64,000 nucleotides of DNA. Origin: Micromonospora haikouensis. Lineage in GTDB: Bacteria; Actinomycetota; Actinomycetes; Mycobacteriales; Micromonosporaceae. The notes below the pieces were generated by a model. That model ran no database searches. It saw only the letters and a program-made list of their open reading frames with translations, and was not told where the DNA came from. Numbering within the stretch: position 1 is the first letter of the stretch; every line of letters starts with the position of its first letter. This document shows positions 36,108 to 43,655 of the stretch, in pieces. Location: positions 137,337-201,336 of the forward strand of contig NZ_FMCW01000002.1 in assembly GCF_900091595.1 (NCBI RefSeq), given 5' to 3'. A program made the translations under genes and the position numbers.

Positions 36108-38222
36108 ATGGCCGGAAGACGGGGCGGCACCGCCACGCTGGTCGCGGCGCTGGTCGTGATCGGCTGGCTGGTCGTCGGTGGGGTGGCCGGGCCGTACGCG
36201 GGGAAGTTGGGGGAGGTCTCCACCAACGACAACGCCTCTTTCCTGCCCGCCGAGGCCGAGGCCACCCGGGCGCAGGACCTGGCCGCCGAGTTCGCCGACC
36301 GGCAGACCACCCCGGCGCTCGTCGTCTACGCGCGGACCACCGGCATCACCGACGCCGACCGGCAGCGGGCCGCGGCCGACGCCGCCCGGTTCGCCCAGGT
36401 CCCCGGCGTCGTCACACCGATCCCGCCGCCCGTCCCCAGCCAGGACGGCCAGGCCCTCCAGGTGGTCGTCCCCATCGACGAGGCCGAAGGGGAGCGGATC
36501 GGGCAGGTCGTCGACGAACTGCGCGCCATCGCCGGCGGCGACCGCGACGGCCTCACCGTGGACGTCGCCGGGCCCGCCGGGCTGCTCGCCGACCTCATCG
36601 AGGTCTTCGGCGCCATCGACGGCCCGCTGCTGCTGGTCACCCTCAGCGTGGTGCTGGTCATCCTGCTGGTCGTCTACCGCAGCCCGGTGCTGTGGATCTT
36701 CCCGCTGCTCGCCGCCGGCACGTCGTACGCCCTCGCGGCGGTCTTCGTCTATCTCCTCGCCGACCACGACGTGGTCAAGCTCAACGGGCAGGCGCAGGGC
36801 ATCCTCACCGTCCTCGTCTTCGGCGCGGGCACCGACTACGCGCTGCTGCTCATCGCCCGCTACCGGGAGGAACTGCACCGGCACGGGCGCCCCTGGGACG
36901 CCATGCGGGCCGCCTGGCGCGGCGCCGCCCCGGCGATCATCGCCTCCGGCGGCACCGTCATCCTCAGCCTGCTCTGCCTGCTGCTGTCCAGCCTCAACTC
37001 CAACCGGGCGCTCGGCCCGATCGCCGCCATCGGCATCGCCGCCACCCTGCTGGTCATGCTGACCTTCCTGCCCGCCCTGCTCGTGCTCGGCGGGCGCTGG
37101 GCGTTCTGGCCGCGCCGGCCCGCCGTCGACCAGGCCGACCCGCAGACCGAGCACGGACTGTGGAGCCGCATCGCCGGCTTCGTCGCCCGCCGGGCCCGGG
37201 TCGTCTGGCTCGCCACCGCCGCGGTGCTGGCCCTGCTCACCATCGGCCTCACCCAGCTCGGCGTCACCACCCTCGGCCAGACCGACCTGTTCACCCAGCG
37301 CACCGACTCCGTCGCCGGCCAGGACGTGATCGCCGCCCACTACCCGGCCGGCACCGGCAGCCCGGCCACCATCTTCACCAACCAGGCCAGCGCCCAGCAG
37401 GTCGCCGAGGTGGCCCAGCGGGTGCCCGGCGTCGCCGCCGTCCGCCCCGTCACCCAGGGCAGCCAGGCCGGCCCGCCCGACCCGAACGCCCCACCGAAGG
37501 TGGTCGACGGCCGCGTCGAGTTCGAGGCCACCCTCGCCGACCCGCCCGACAGCAACGGCGCGGAGCGCACCATCCGCGACCTGCGCGAGGCCGTGCACGG
37601 CGTACCCGGCTCGGACACGGTCGTCGGCGGGTTCACCGCGATCAACGTGGACACCTCCGACGCGTCCGCCCGCGACCGCAACGTGATCATCCCCGTGGTG
37701 CTGCTGGTGATCGCCGTCGTCCTGGCCCTGCTGCTGCGCGCCCTGCTCGCCCCGCTGCTGCTCATCGCGACCGTGGTGCTGTCGTTCCTCGCGACCCTCG
37801 GGCTGTGCGCGCTGATCTTCCGGCACCTGCTCGACTTCCCCGGCGTCGACCAGTCGTTCCCGCTGTTCGCGTTCGTCTTCCTCGTCGCCCTCGGCATCGA
37901 CTACAACATCTTCCTGATGAGCCGGGTCCGCGAGGAATCGGTCCACCGGGGCACCCGCCCCGGCGTGCTCGCCGGCCTCGCCGTCACCGGCGGCGTCATC
38001 ACCTCCGCCGGCATCGTGCTCGCCGCGACGTTCTCCGCACTCGCCGTGCTGCCCCTGGTCGTCCTCGTCGAGCTGGGCGTCGCCGTCGCCGTCGGGGTCC
38101 TGCTCGACACCATCGTCGTCCGCTCGCTGCTGGTGCCCGCCCTGTCGTACGACATCGGGGCGCGGATCTGGTGGCCCGGCCGGCTGAGCCGCACGGACCG
38201 GGAGGCGCGTCATGCCCGCTGA
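36108..38222 (+). CDS. MMPL/RND-family transporter
   Basis: 704-aa membrane protein of the MmpL type: one N-terminal membrane helix, a ~150-residue extracytoplasmic loop, five helices, a second helix with large loop (~370-520) and five more helices. FGAGTDYALLLIARYREEL and FLVALGIDYNIFLMSRVREE are the duplicated MMPL signature sites with the proton-relay Asp-Tyr pairs. Family members export lipids or hydrophobic metabolites using the proton gradient. AGAGGT lies 11 nt before ATG 36108; an in-frame GTG at 36099 is too close to it. Overlaps the next gene by 11 nt, so the two are coupled. Confidence 0.9.
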   Translation: MAGRRGGTATLVAALVVIGWLVVGGVAGPYAGKLGEVSTNDNASFLPAEAEATRAQDLAAEFADRQTTPALVVYARTTGITDADRQRAAADAARFAQVPGVVTPIPPPVPSQDGQALQVVVPIDEAEGERIGQVVDELRAIAGGDRDGLTVDVAGPAGLLADLIEVFGAIDGPLLLVTLSVVLVILLVVYRSPVLWIFPLLAAGTSYALAAVFVYLLADHDVVKLNGQAQGILTVLVFGAGTDYALLLIARYREELHRHGRPWDAMRAAWRGAAPAIIASGGTVILSLLCLLLSSLNSNRALGPIAAIGIAATLLVMLTFLPALLVLGGRWAFWPRRPAVDQADPQTEHGLWSRIAGFVARRARVVWLATAAVLALLTIGLTQLGVTTLGQTDLFTQRTDSVAGQDVIAAHYPAGTGSPATIFTNQASAQQVAEVAQRVPGVAAVRPVTQGSQAGPPDPNAPPKVVDGRVEFEATLADPPDSNGAERTIRDLREAVHGVPGSDTVVGGFTAINVDTSDASARDRNVIIPVVLLVIAVVLALLLRALLAPLLLIATVVLSFLATLGLCALIFRHLLDFPGVDQSFPLFAFVFLVALGIDYNIFLMSRVREESVHRGTRPGVLAGLAVTGGVITSAGIVLAATFSALAVLPLVVLVELGVAVAVGVLLDTIVVRSLLVPALSYDIGARIWWPGRLSRTDREARHAR

Positions 38223-39453
38223 GCCCGACGTCGTCATCGTCGGCGGCGGCCTCGCCGGCCTCGCCGCGGCCCGCCGGCTGCACCGCGCCGGCGTGTCCTG
38301 GCGGCTGCTGGAGGCCGGCGACCGGCTCGGCGGCCGGGTCGCCACCGACACGATCGACGGGTACCTGATCGACCGGGGCTTCCAGGTGCTCAACACCGCG
38401 TACCCCCGGCTCGGCACGCTGCTGGACCTGGCCACCCTCGACCTGGGCTGGTTCACCCCCGGGGTGCTGGTCCGGCGCGGCGAAGCCGTCGCCCGGCTGG
38501 TCAACCCGCTGCGCGAGCCCGCCGGGGCGGCGGGCACCGCGCTGGCCGACGTCGGCTCGCTGCGCGACCGGCTCCGGTTCGCGGCGCTGGCCACCGGCTG
38601 CGCCACCCTGCCGCCCGGCCGGCTGCTCGACGCCCCCGAGACCACCGCCGAGGGGGCGCTGCGCCGCGCCGGCCTCTCCGACGCGATCATCGAGGAACTG
38701 CTGCGGCCCTTCCTGTCCGGCGTGCTCGTCGACCGGGCGCTGGAGACCTCCAGCCACGTGCTGGCGATGGTGCTGCGCTCGTTCGCCCGGGGGCGCGTCG
38801 GCGTGCCCGCGCAGGGGATGGGTGCGCTGCCCCGGGCGATCGCCGCGCCGCTGCCCGCCGACCTGGTCGAGCTGCGCACGCCGGTCGCCGAGGTCGGCCC
38901 TCATCGGGTACGCACGCAGCCCGGCGAGCTGCGCTGCCGCGCCGTGCTCGTCGCCGTCGACCCGCCCACCGCCGGCACGCTGCTGCCGGCCCTCGGCCGG
39001 GTACGCATGCACGCCTACACCACCTACTACCACGCCACGGACACCCCGCCCCTGGACGAGCCGATCCTGCTCGTCGACGGCGACCGCCGGGAACTGGTCG
39101 CCAACACCGTCGTGCTGAGCCAGGCCGCGCCCACGTACGCGCCCGCCGGGCGGCACCTCGTCGCCACCTCCGTGGTGGGCCCGTCCGTCCCGCCCGAACC
39201 GGTCGTCCGCGCCGAGCTGGCCCGCCTCTACGGCCGCCCCACGGCGGACTGGGAGCACCTGACCACGGTCGAGGTCCCCGCTGCGCTGCCCGCCGCGCCC
39301 CCGCCGCAGGGCCGGCTGCGCAAACCGGTGGCGCTCGGTGGTGGCCTCTTCGTCGCCGGGGACCACCGCGACAGCCCGTCCATCCAGGGCGCGCTGGCCA
39401 GCGGCTGGCGTGCCGCCGGGGCCGTGCTGGCCGAGCTGCGCGTCCAGGGCTGA
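38212..39453 (+). CDS. FAD-dependent amine-oxidase/phytoene-desaturase-like oxidoreductase
   Basis: 413 aa. The dinucleotide motif VVIVGGGLAGLAAARRLHRAG with LLEAGDRLGGRVAT at residues ~6-45 is classical for the flavin amine oxidase/desaturase superfamily. FLSGVLVDRALETSSHV and the C-terminal LFVAGDHRDSPSIQGALASG (FAD ribityl contact) complete it. Substrate is unknown; coupling to an MMPL exporter suggests action on a lipid or isoprenoid that is then exported. Start ATG 38212 lies inside the transporter gene. Confidence 0.88.
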   Translation: MPAEPDVVIVGGGLAGLAAARRLHRAGVSWRLLEAGDRLGGRVATDTIDGYLIDRGFQVLNTAYPRLGTLLDLATLDLGWFTPGVLVRRGEAVARLVNPLREPAGAAGTALADVGSLRDRLRFAALATGCATLPPGRLLDAPETTAEGALRRAGLSDAIIEELLRPFLSGVLVDRALETSSHVLAMVLRSFARGRVGVPAQGMGALPRAIAAPLPADLVELRTPVAEVGPHRVRTQPGELRCRAVLVAVDPPTAGTLLPALGRVRMHAYTTYYHATDTPPLDEPILLVDGDRRELVANTVVLSQAAPTYAPAGRHLVATSVVGPSVPPEPVVRAELARLYGRPTADWEHLTTVEVPAALPAAPPPQGRLRKPVALGGGLFVAGDHRDSPSIQGALASGWRAAGAVLAELRVQG

Positions 39454-39586
39454 GGCCGTCGCGGACGGCTGCGTGCTGTTATCCTCGCGTTGCCCATCGT
39501 GCTGGATCATCGATCGGTTGCCGGCGGGTGGGGCTGTTTCGTGCTGGCCGGTGATCGCCGGCCGGGTTACGATCCGGCGCGGTTGC

Positions 39587-39660
39587 GGGGCGGTAGCTCA
39601 GCGGGTTAGAGCAGGGGACTCATAATCCCTCGGTCACGGGTTCGAGTCCCGTCCGCCCCA
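39587..39660 (+). tRNA. tRNA-Met (CAT)
   Basis: 74-nt cloverleaf: acceptor GGGGCGG/CCGCCCC, D arm GCTC...GAGC, anticodon loop CTCATAA with CAT at 39621-39623, T arm ACGGG-TTCGAGT-CCCGT, discriminator A. CCA not encoded. An elongator methionine tRNA is most likely; an isoleucine-2 tRNA with the same anticodon is not excluded. Confidence 0.92.
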
Positions 39661-39729
39661 CCGCGTAACATGATCTCGCTGTTGACCTGTGCTTCCACGG
39701 TTCGCATGAGTGAAGCACGGCCTGGCGTG

Positions 39730-39753
39730 TATAGCCTGAGCTATAGTTGTCCC
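39730..39753 (+). promoter_or_regulatory. Leaderless promoter and operator of higBA-like module
   Basis: TATAGC-CTGA-GCTATA (39730-39745) is a perfect palindrome overlapping the -10 hexamer TATAGT (39742-39747). Six bases separate the -10 from the GTG start at 39754, so the transcript probably begins at the start codon. The palindrome suits autorepression by the antitoxin. Confidence 0.65.
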
Positions 39754-40146
39754 GTGACCAATGGGCCAGCCCACCGCTGGGCGATCAGGACGACAGGCGA
39801 TGTCCGTGACTGGTTACGGGCCCTGCGTCAGACCGACCCGGCGGCGTACCGGTCAGTGAACGCAGCGATCGACATGCTCGCCGAGACCGGTCCGGGTCTG
39901 GGGCGTCCGCTGGTCGACACTCTCCGGGGTTCGAGCATCAGCAACCTCAAGGAGCTGCGGCCGAGATCCGGCCGCGACGTCGCCATCCGGCTTCTGTTCG
40001 TCTTCGATCCATGGTCGCAGGCGGTGCTGTTGGTCGCCGGCAACAAGGCCGGAGACTGGACGCGGTGGTACGAGAACGCGATCCCGATCGCCGAGGTCGC
40101 CTACGAGGGTTGGCTAGCCTTCGAGAGGAAACGGAGGGAGGGCTGA
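39754..40146 (+). CDS. HigB-like (RelE/ParE, Gp49 type) toxin
   Basis: 130-aa mRNA-interferase-type toxin of the phage-derived Gp49/HigB family. GPGLGRPLVDTLRGSSISNLKELRP, LLFVFDPWSQAVLLVAGNKAG and WYENAIPIAEVAYEGWL follow the family pattern. It is unusual among toxins in preceding its antitoxin, as is normal for higBA. GTG at 39754 has no ribosome site but sits 6 nt after a good -10. The stop overlaps the antitoxin start (TGATG). Confidence 0.88.
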   Translation: MTNGPAHRWAIRTTGDVRDWLRALRQTDPAAYRSVNAAIDMLAETGPGLGRPLVDTLRGSSISNLKELRPRSGRDVAIRLLFVFDPWSQAVLLVAGNKAGDWTRWYENAIPIAEVAYEGWLAFERKRREG

Positions 40147-40460
40147 TGGTCGACTTCCATGACTGGGACGACATTCGCGCCGAGTTGCACGATGGGGACG
40201 ACGACGCGCTCGATGTGGAGCGCGCCCGCACCGAGGCGTGGGTCAGCGCGTTCCACCTCGCCGAGGAGCGCAAGCGTCTCGGTCTCACCCAGCGGCAGGT
40301 GGCCGAGCTGATGGGAGTCACGCCCGGTCGGGTGAGCCAGATCGAAAACGGCGACCTGGACGCCAACGAGGTGGCAACCCTCAGCCGGTACGCGCGAGCG
40401 CTCGGTGCCCGGATGCGGATCATCTTCGACTACGGCAGCGACCTCCGTCAGATCGCCTGA
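40146..40460 (+). CDS. HigA-like XRE-family antitoxin
   Basis: 104 aa. A helix-turn-helix LGLTQRQVAELMGVTPGRVSQIENGD occupies residues ~53-80; the N-terminal 45 residues are acidic and may wrap the toxin. It should neutralise the preceding toxin and repress the module through the palindrome at 39730. Translationally coupled to the toxin gene. Confidence 0.9.
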   Translation: MVDFHDWDDIRAELHDGDDDALDVERARTEAWVSAFHLAEERKRLGLTQRQVAELMGVTPGRVSQIENGDLDANEVATLSRYARALGARMRIIFDYGSDLRQIA

Positions 40461-40745
40461 TCCCCGCGCGCCTCGGCCGACATCACGTACGACGAGGCGA
40501 GTCGTTCCGGTGACCCGCACCGGTCGGCAAGCCGAGATCATCGAGCACCGTTCGGCGCCCGCAGGCTGGGCAGACCTAGGGGCAGCGGGTTGCCGGCGAT
40601 CGTGGCGGTGTGGTTCGCATGGTGGCACCTCCGGCCCACCGAAACGGATACCCGAACGGAGGGGTCAGCGCGACGAAGCCGCAGGCCACGGCCGACGCCG
40701 TGGCATTGCTGCCGTGCTGCACACCCAGAGTGGTGGACTCGTGGG
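40461..40745. other. Degenerate region between two convergent toxin-antitoxin modules
   Basis: No gene seen. 40538-40638 is ~80% identical to 41585-41684, and 40581-40613 plus 40731-40790 reappear joined at 42481-42570. Confidence 0.6.
40538..40638. repeat. Debris repeat, copy X
   Basis: About 101 bp (TCATCGAGCACC...TGTGGTTCGCAT...CCTCCGGCCCA) matching copy Y at 41585-41684 with roughly 80% identity. It lies 77 nt after the higA-like stop. Confidence 0.7.
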
Positions 40746-40790
40746 TCAGTTCTGGCCGGGGCTCGCTACAGGCAGTCCTGCTTCCTTGGC
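40730..40790. repeat. 61-bp repeat at vapC 3' end, copy 1
   Basis: Overlaps the last 15 codons of vapC and its downstream 16 bp; 59 of 61 bases match 42510-42570. Confidence 0.85.
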
Positions 40791-41156
40791 GTGTTCGAGC
40801 AGTCGTCGGTCGTAGGTGACGAAGGCGATGAGTGCCGTTCCGGACTCGTTGGTCATAAGCTGGGCGGTGGCCAGGTGGATGGCGTCGAGGCTACGCAGGT
40901 TCGGCTCATCGAACGCGGCCGCGGTTGCGCGGATCGTGCTGTCGATCTCCAGTCGGAAGAGCCGTCCGACTGCCGCCGGCACGCCGATCAAGGCTTGCGG
41001 AGCCGACCGGCGTAACGCTCTGGGCACTTCCACCTCGACGAGTGCGGAGGAGACCAGCGGCACGTCGTCGTGAGCGTTGAGCCAGGAGACGAGGTCAGCA
41101 CTGCACGCCTCCTGCCGAACCAACTTGACGACGGCGGCGGAATCGAGGTAGATCAC
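40746..41156 (-). CDS. vapC: PIN-domain ribonuclease toxin (VapC)
   Basis: 136 aa. The PIN acidic residues are present: MIYLDSAAVVKL (first Asp), VEVEVPRALRR (Glu), SLDAIHLATAQLM (Asp) and FVTYDRRLLEHAKEAGLPV (last Asp). It should cleave RNA when freed from its antitoxin. The start overlaps the antitoxin stop by 4 nt, so the pair is coupled. The 3' end lies in a duplicated 61-bp stretch. Confidence 0.9.
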   Translation of the reverse strand: MIYLDSAAVVKLVRQEACSADLVSWLNAHDDVPLVSSALVEVEVPRALRRSAPQALIGVPAAVGRLFRLEIDSTIRATAAAFDEPNLRSLDAIHLATAQLMTNESGTALIAFVTYDRRLLEHAKEAGLPVASPGQN

Positions 41157-41431
41157 CAGCGCTCCTCGTCCCGCATCGCGGCGAGCGTGGCGGCTACGTC
41201 CACATCCTCGTCACCGAGTTGCGGCGGAAGCGGAACAGGACCGCCGCCGGTCGGGGCGACGGCCCGCCCCGCAGCTACCAGCCTGGCTAGCATCGACCGG
41301 TCGCCCCCTACTGGAACAAGTCGGGCGATTGGGTGCCCGCGATCGGTGATCTCGACGGTTTCGCCGCCGCTCACCCGAGCCAGCACCTGGCTCGTGTTCT
41401 GGTTCAGCTCCCGGACACCGATGCGCTCCAT
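41153..41431 (-). CDS. Phd/YefM-type antitoxin
   Basis: 92 aa. The N-terminal DNA-binding half MERIGVRELNQNTSQVLARV...GHPIARLVPV is typical Phd/YefM; the acidic C-terminus binds the PIN toxin. ATG at 41431 lies 6 nt after a TACACT -10 and has no ribosome site, so it looks leaderless. Confidence 0.9.
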   Translation of the reverse strand: MERIGVRELNQNTSQVLARVSGGETVEITDRGHPIARLVPVGGDRSMLARLVAAGRAVAPTGGGPVPLPPQLGDEDVDVAATLAAMRDEERW

Positions 41432-41461
41432 GAATAAAGTGTAGAACGAGATGTTCTACCG
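41432..41461 (-). promoter_or_regulatory. Leaderless promoter and operator of phd-vapC module
   Basis: On the minus strand GTAGAAC-ATCTC-GTTCTAC (41441-41459, perfect 7-bp arms) overlaps the -10 hexamer TACACT (41443-41438), which ends 6 nt before the ATG at 41431. Confidence 0.65.
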
Positions 41462-41584
41462 CTCCAGCTTCTGGCGTCATCAGGGCTGTCTCGTTGCCGA
41501 CCAGAGGGGGTCGAAGTGGCCCAGGTCATGGCGACCGGCTGGCGGTTGGGCTGGTTGGGGTCGGGATCATCGTGCCCGATGAGG

Positions 41585-41684
41585 TCATCGAGCACCTTCC
41601 GACGCCCGTGAACTGGGCAAACATACGGGCAGTGGGCCGCCGGTGATCGTGGCGGTGTGGTTCGCATCGTGGTGCCTCCGGCCC
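41585..41684. repeat. Debris repeat, copy Y
   Basis: Second copy of the ~100-bp sequence seen at 40538-40638, same orientation, roughly 80% identical. Confidence 0.7.
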
Positions 41685-41738
41685 AGTGCGCTCGTCCAGC
41701 ATGGCGGCGAGCCGTGGTCGTCGGGATGAGCGGTCGCG

Positions 41739-41775
41739 TTGGCCATGATCCTGACCGGTCGCTAAAGTGGTCGAC
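41739..41775 (+). promoter_or_regulatory. Leaderless promoter of phd-relE module
   Basis: -35 TTGGCC, -10 TAAAGT ending 7 nt before the ATG at 41776, with an 8-bp palindrome GACCGGTC in the spacer as a possible operator. Confidence 0.6.
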
Positions 41776-42060
41776 ATGGAGACCATTCCGATCACGGAAG
41801 CCAAGGCCCGGATTGCCGAGCTCGCCGACCGGGTCGCCAGGGAGCATGATCACTTCACGATCACCCGTAACGGCCGGGCCGACGTGATGCTGATCTCGGT
41901 GGCCGAGTACGAGTCGATGCGGGAGACGTTGGACCTGCTGTCCGACGACGAGACCCTCGCGGACCTGCGCCAGTCGCGGGAGGATTTCGCGGCCGGCGAC
42001 ACGTTCTCGGTGGACGAGGTTCGTGCCGAGCTGGAGCGGCGTCGAAGCAGGGCGGCCTGA
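41776..42060 (+). CDS. Phd/YefM-type antitoxin
   Basis: 94 aa. METIPITEAKARIAELADRV...HFTITRNGRADVMLISVAEYESM is a textbook Phd/YefM DNA-binding half, followed by an acidic toxin-binding tail (LLSDDETLADLRQSREDF). ATG 41776 is favoured as a leaderless start; GTG 41767 in frame overlaps the -10. Confidence 0.92.
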   Translation: METIPITEAKARIAELADRVAREHDHFTITRNGRADVMLISVAEYESMRETLDLLSDDETLADLRQSREDFAAGDTFSVDEVRAELERRRSRAA

Positions 42061-42080
42061 TGCCTCCGGGAGGCAGGCGG

Positions 42081-42374
42081 ATGGACGACCACGCAGACGA
42101 ACCGCTCAGCCCGTACACGGTGATGTTCTCCCGTCAGGCTCGTCGCAACCTGCACGAGGACCTGCCGCTGGAGGTGGCGATCGCGGCGACGGAGACCATC
42201 CAGCGGGCGATCGCGATCAACCCGTTCCGGGTGGGCAAGCCTCTCGACGAACCCTTCGACGGCTTCCACTCCGCCCGGCGTGGCACCTACCGGATCGTCT
42301 ACCGGATCAACGAGCCGAAACGAGTCGTGGAGATCCACTCGATCCGCCACCGGCGCGACGCCTACCGTTGGTAG
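42081..42374 (+). CDS. RelE/ParE-family toxin
   Basis: 97 aa. YTVMFSRQARRNLHEDLP, then PLDEPFDGFHSARRGTYRIVYRI and VVEIHSIRHRRDAYRW are the conserved RelE elements; the C-terminal Arg/His/Tyr residues are those used for mRNA cleavage on the ribosome. ATG 42081 has GGGAGG 7 nt upstream; an alternative ATG at 42060 overlaps the antitoxin stop (TGATG) and adds 7 residues. A 42-bp internal piece of this gene (42172-42213) is copied at 42571-42612. Confidence 0.92.
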   Translation: MDDHADEPLSPYTVMFSRQARRNLHEDLPLEVAIAATETIQRAIAINPFRVGKPLDEPFDGFHSARRGTYRIVYRINEPKRVVEIHSIRHRRDAYRW

Positions 42375-42662
42375 GACGCCCTTCACGAGTGGCCATGTCC
42401 GGGCGTGCCGCCGCTGGTGCAACGGCGGCGGCGTGACTCCGTAGCTGGGATAGCAGCGCTGCGAGCTGGCTGAACTCACTGGCAGGGGATCGCCGGCGAT
42501 CGTGGTGGTGTGGTGGACTCCTGGGTCAGTTCTGGCCGGGGCTTGCTACAGGCAGTCCTGCTTCCTTGGCAGGTGGCGATCGCGGCGACGGAAACCATCC
42601 AGCGGGTGATCGTCGTCCAACTCCGCGCAACGGCTCGGCGCGGCGGATCGTTGGGGAATGAC
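42375..42662. other. Region with recombined toxin-antitoxin debris
   Basis: No intact gene. 42481-42612 is the mosaic listed separately; the remainder shows nothing recognisable. Confidence 0.6.
42481..42612. repeat. Mosaic of three duplicated fragments (debris X + vapC end + relE internal)
   Basis: 42481-42513 matches 40581-40613, 42511-42570 matches 40731-40790 (2 mismatches in 60), and 42571-42612 matches the relE-like gene at 42172-42213 (2 mismatches in 42). The first junction sits on a shared TGG and the second is a clean join. Confidence 0.85.
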
Positions 42663-43655
42663 ATGGGCGCTGTCGTTCGCGAGGTCGTCGTCGTGGTGGC
42701 CGTGGCCGCGCTTGCGGCGTGCGGCGCGGTCGCCGGGCCGCCAGCCGACTCGCGGCCGGCTCCACCGGTGGCCCGGACAACCGGAACGCCGGCGGTCGAG
42801 TCAGGCTGGACCTCCTGCGCGGTCGACGCGCCCGAAGCTTTCGCTGGCCCATTGACCGAGGCTCTCACCCTGCCCCGCCTCGGCACCGGCTTCCCGGCCA
42901 CGGCGGCGGTCCTCTGCCGACAGGAGCCGACCCGCCGCCCTGACGGCGGCACGGACCTGGTCCTCACCGAGGGGCGCTCCACCGAGCTGACCGGCCTGCT
43001 CGCCGCCCTGCGCCTGCCTGACGGCGAGCCCACCACCGACGCCTGCACCCTGGAACTCCCGTCGGTGCCCAACCTGCTGCTGTTCGACGTGTCAGGCCGG
43101 TGGATCAGACCGGGGCTGCCGGTCGACGGCTGCGGCAAGCCCCTCCCCGAGGTCCAGCAGGCGGTCCGGAGCCTACGACTGAGCATCACGTCCCGGACCG
43201 TGGTGCGGGAGATCGAGTCGGCCGGGGCGGCCGCCTCGGGCTGCGGTCAGTCCTGGTCGGACATGGTCGCCACCGAAACCGGTCAGCAGGGCAGCCGGCC
43301 ACGAGTCGGTCGGATCGTGCCGCCCTTCCCGCCGACCGCACCGCTGCGGCTGTGTGTGTTCCGCGTGCCGGCAGACCAGCAGGGCACGAGTAAGCCCGCC
43401 GGGTCGTTCGCGTACGGGCGGTCCCTCCCGCCCTCGGAACGGGAGGCGCTGCTGCGGGTGCTGGCCGCGCTGCCTCCGGCCGGACGGTGCGTGGGCGCTG
43501 CCGACAGGTTCGCCGTGCTGCGGGCCGGCGACGGCACGGGCGGCGAGCTGTACGTCGAACTCGACCACTGCCGAAGTGTCCTGGTCAGCCCGTTGGCCGG
43601 CCCACCGACCCTTGCTCAGGCGGACGGACCGCTCCTGGAACTCCTCGCGAGGTAG
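42663..43655 (+). CDS. Putative lipoprotein of unknown function
   Basis: 330 aa, not recognised. The N-terminus MGAVVREVVVVVAVAALAAC is a hydrophobic signal with a lipobox (LAAC, Cys ~20), followed by a Pro/Thr-rich linker and a secreted domain with several cysteines (about eight), such as WTSCAVDA, VLCRQEP and DACTLELP, that could form disulfides. No enzyme motif. The ATG at 42663 has GGGGAATGAC upstream (weak). Its last 71 bp overlap the convergent ABC ATPase gene. Confidence 0.65.
   Translation: MGAVVREVVVVVAVAALAACGAVAGPPADSRPAPPVARTTGTPAVESGWTSCAVDAPEAFAGPLTEALTLPRLGTGFPATAAVLCRQEPTRRPDGGTDLVLTEGRSTELTGLLAALRLPDGEPTTDACTLELPSVPNLLLFDVSGRWIRPGLPVDGCGKPLPEVQQAVRSLRLSITSRTVVREIESAGAAASGCGQSWSDMVATETGQQGSRPRVGRIVPPFPPTAPLRLCVFRVPADQQGTSKPAGSFAYGRSLPPSEREALLRVLAALPPAGRCVGAADRFAVLRAGDGTGGELYVELDHCRSVLVSPLAGPPTLAQADGPLLELLAR

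Larger units (their letters stand above)
41462..41775. other. Divergent spacer between two toxin-antitoxin modules
   Basis: No gene seen. Holds debris copy Y (41585-41684) and, at its right end, the promoter of the next module: TTGGCC 41739-41744, TAAAGT 41763-41768, 18-bp spacing, with the palindrome GACCGGTC (41753-41760) between them. Confidence 0.6.

Noticed and set aside
39587..43655. An attachment-site duplicate of the tRNA-Met 3' end
   Set aside because: I looked for another GTTCGAGTCCCGTCCGCCCC downstream and found none in the window.
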